In this document: piece by piece, positions 61,801 to 64,000 of the stretch | Layout: each line of letters opens with the position of its first letter | Position numbering within the stretch: position 1 is the first letter of the stretch | Assembly (NCBI RefSeq): GCF_027942865.1 | Contig: NC_134515.1 | Coordinates: forward strand, 15,043,227-15,107,226 | Direction: 5' to 3' | DNA: 64,000 nt | DNA from: Odontesthes bonariensis | Lineage: Eukaryota; Chordata; Actinopteri; Atheriniformes; Atherinopsidae | Made by a program: the position numbers and the translations under genes | The notes under the pieces: model-generated | The model's input: only the letters and a program-made list of their open reading frames with translations | Databases searched by the model: none | Told to the model about the DNA's origin: nothing

Positions 61801-64000
61801 TTTTACATTGTTGGGATCAGATTAGCAGTAGCATTCCTGGCTGGTGCAGCTGAAGCTTTGCAAACGTGTAGCATTGTTGGCAGTATTGCTACTGTAAGCG
61901 GGAAGTGTGAGCAGCTGAAGCACTGCAACATGGGACAATAGCTCACCCGTACCCTTTGTGGACTGAAAGAGGCTCCAGGTCCTTAGTAGAATCATGGGAC
62001 TGTAACAGGAGAATTGGGCTATATCGGTTTGCGATAGCTCCCTATGTGGAATGCCAACAGTCTAATCCTCTGCTGACAGATAGGCCTATACGGCATCAAG
62101 TGCACTTGCCCATTCTGTCGCATTTGGATAGGTGTGCAATAAAACAGGCTGTTGGATAAGTTTTATTCCAGGTTTCTGTCAGTAACTTTCATCTACAACT
62201 TATTACAGTGTATCATGTTGCCTACAAGTTGTCCAGTTGGGAATGTTCCCTATTTCTGCTCTGGAAATGAATACTCGTTAATCGATACTAAATGGATGTA
62301 GTGATAGAAATGGGCACCAGTTGTTGTGTTTGGCAGTATCTTAAAATGATCTTGTTAACACACGGCGAGGGAAGTTTGAAGCCATTTAATTTATCGGGCA
62401 TTGCTCGTTTTGTAGAAAACCGTCAAACCTACACCGCCGGGTGAAAGGTTGAGCTCCCCTACGGAAGCGTCTCTCACGGTTTAGTACTTGTGTTTGTTGT
62501 AATCACAACAGTATGGAAACATAAACATCAGCTATGTAGATTTCTTTCTGTAGAAATGGAACTTTACACCACACAGGTCCCAAACTCTCATTTTTAAACT
62601 GCTGCTCCCCTTTGTTTAAAATGCAACATCTCCACGGTAGTTTTGCCATCTGAGGATCTCACTGCGTACCACCCACAAGGAAAAGCATCTTCCATCTATT
62701 TTCCTGATGATACCCTTCCTTTAGCCAGTTTAGAGTTACACTCCATTCCGGTCTTGATGTCTCTGCATCCCCTGTGTGGCGGGGTTCAAAGCATCTAAGA
62801 AGTGTAAGCGTGTTTGTGTTTGAGCGGTGTTGTCACTGGTTGTCATGGCACCTTGTCAGAGGGGAAATCCAGAAAGTGTGCAGTGAGGTGTTATTATAGG
62901 GCCAACACAGCTGGCTGTCTTGACCCAGCGGAAGGGTCGGCACTTTAGCCCAGTTAGGTAACAGACTTTGCCCAGTTCAAATGTCTGTCTGGATGCTTTG
63001 ATGAAAGCCTGCTCGTGTTGGTATTTTTTCCTTATAAATCTGGCTTTAAAAAGAGATTAAACATTTTCTTCTCTCCTCTAATTTTGATTCTCACGAGAAT
63101 GCACAATGTTTGTATTTGGAAATGGAATGACTGTGATGGTGTGTGCCGAGACTAAAGCCTTGGGTATATGTACAGTGCGATACTGAAAACAGCAATTCAC
63201 TTTTTTTTCCTTTTTTTTTTTTCCTTTCTTCACCCTTTGATTTATTTCTCTCGGCTTAGCTGTCATTTGTTTTCCTCTGTAAATGAACTCAAATTCATTA
63301 TTTTCATAAATACTTTTGACTGCGACTGACGGGGAATTCTGTAAATGTGAAACAAAAGAAGCAGCTCAGTTGCAGTTCCTAGAAAATGGAAAATATTCAT
63401 TCTCAACTTTTTTTTTCAAGCTATTTTACACAGTTGATGAATAGTTGCTCTCTTTATAGACAGTGTTTTTCACATCGGGCATTGTTAACGCACGGAGAAA
63501 ATGCCAGTGGGAGAAACAGACCCAGAAAACTGTCCACAAGCATAAGGAAGCGCACTAAAACTCATGGAGCCATCTTTGAGCTTGACATTCAGTTCCCCCT
63601 TAGTGCATCATCAGACACGGAGAGATTCCCACAAACACTGCTATCGGGAGTTTGACACGGCTCAGTAGTGTTGTATCCAACACTTTTACTTCATCCGGTG
63701 GTTTGACTGGGAAAGCTCGCAGCTTGTGTTACTGTAGTGACTTCAGTGAACTTACCAGCAATACACACATTGGTGTTGATTGACAGAGATGGCAAAGGAA
63801 ACGCATATCTTTGATAATTAGATATGTGGTACATTTTTTTTGGAATTCTGTTTTTCAGTGTTTTGTTTCTCTGTCGTCAGTCTAAGTCTGTTTCTGCGAA
63901 GGACAAATTGGCACCCTGAAAGCTGCGCAGTGTAGGAAACTGCAGATTTATACCAGTGTCCTCAGGACCGCCTCAGGTGCTTCTTTTTCATGAAAGAAAA
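58833..64000. other. wrap73: wrap73 intron 3 and window end
   Basis: 5.2 kb with no recognised exon, RNA gene or transposon. Short frames up to 107 codons occur on both strands but none has a domain, splice support or family resemblance. T-runs near 61320 and 63200 are simple repeats. Confidence 0.5.

Overview
The window is a nuclear chromosome segment from a teleost fish, most likely a percomorph. It has spliced vertebrate genes with GT..AG introns, AT-rich intergenic DNA, fish-type LINE/SINE tails, decayed Tc1-like and hAT-like transposons, long (TA)n tracts and a tandem array of type 1 taste receptors. The gene set (taste receptor array, rer1, tp73, wrap73) corresponds to genes that lie on human 1p36.

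Layout. Positions 1-20776, minus strand: three tandem six-exon class C GPCR genes of the T1R taste receptor family, called A, B and C here. A is cut by the window edge; B (824 codons) and C (823 codons) are intact with identical exon phases. Positions 23216-28176, minus: complete rer1 (195 codons, six coding exons, one GC-AG intron), with a probable non-coding first exon near 29.5 kb. Positions 31447-53195, minus: tp73, 13 coding exons giving a full-length TAp73-alpha-type protein of 671 codons, plus a candidate internal DeltaN promoter and first exon near 51.5-51.8 kb. Positions 57295 to the end, plus: the first three coding exons of wrap73, head-to-head with tp73. No further wrap73 exon was recognised before the window ends.

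How the pieces relate. The taste receptors are sensory GPCR subunits, each an extracellular ligand-binding fold, a cysteine-rich linker and a seven-helix core. Rer1 is a Golgi-to-ER retrieval receptor for membrane proteins. Tp73 is a p53-family transcription factor whose TA and DeltaN promoters antagonise each other. Wrap73 is a centrosomal WD40 protein.

Most notable observations. (1) An approximately 170-bp non-coding block occurs three times in the same orientation, once upstream of taste receptor A, once upstream of B, and once inside rer1 intron 5 upstream of C. In the first two it is followed by decayed remnants of rer1 exon 5, so the array seems to have grown by duplicating a unit that reached into rer1. 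The non-coding core is better preserved than the former exon, so it is a candidate taste-receptor enhancer. (2) The taste receptors are mosaics: A and B share a nearly identical transmembrane exon, while B and C share nearly identical exon 1 and distal exon 3 segments next to diverged ones, as expected from gene conversion. (3) A 20-bp p53-type response element, matching the known human DeltaNp73 element at 17 of 20 bases as recalled, lies about 270 bp upstream of the candidate DeltaN start codon.
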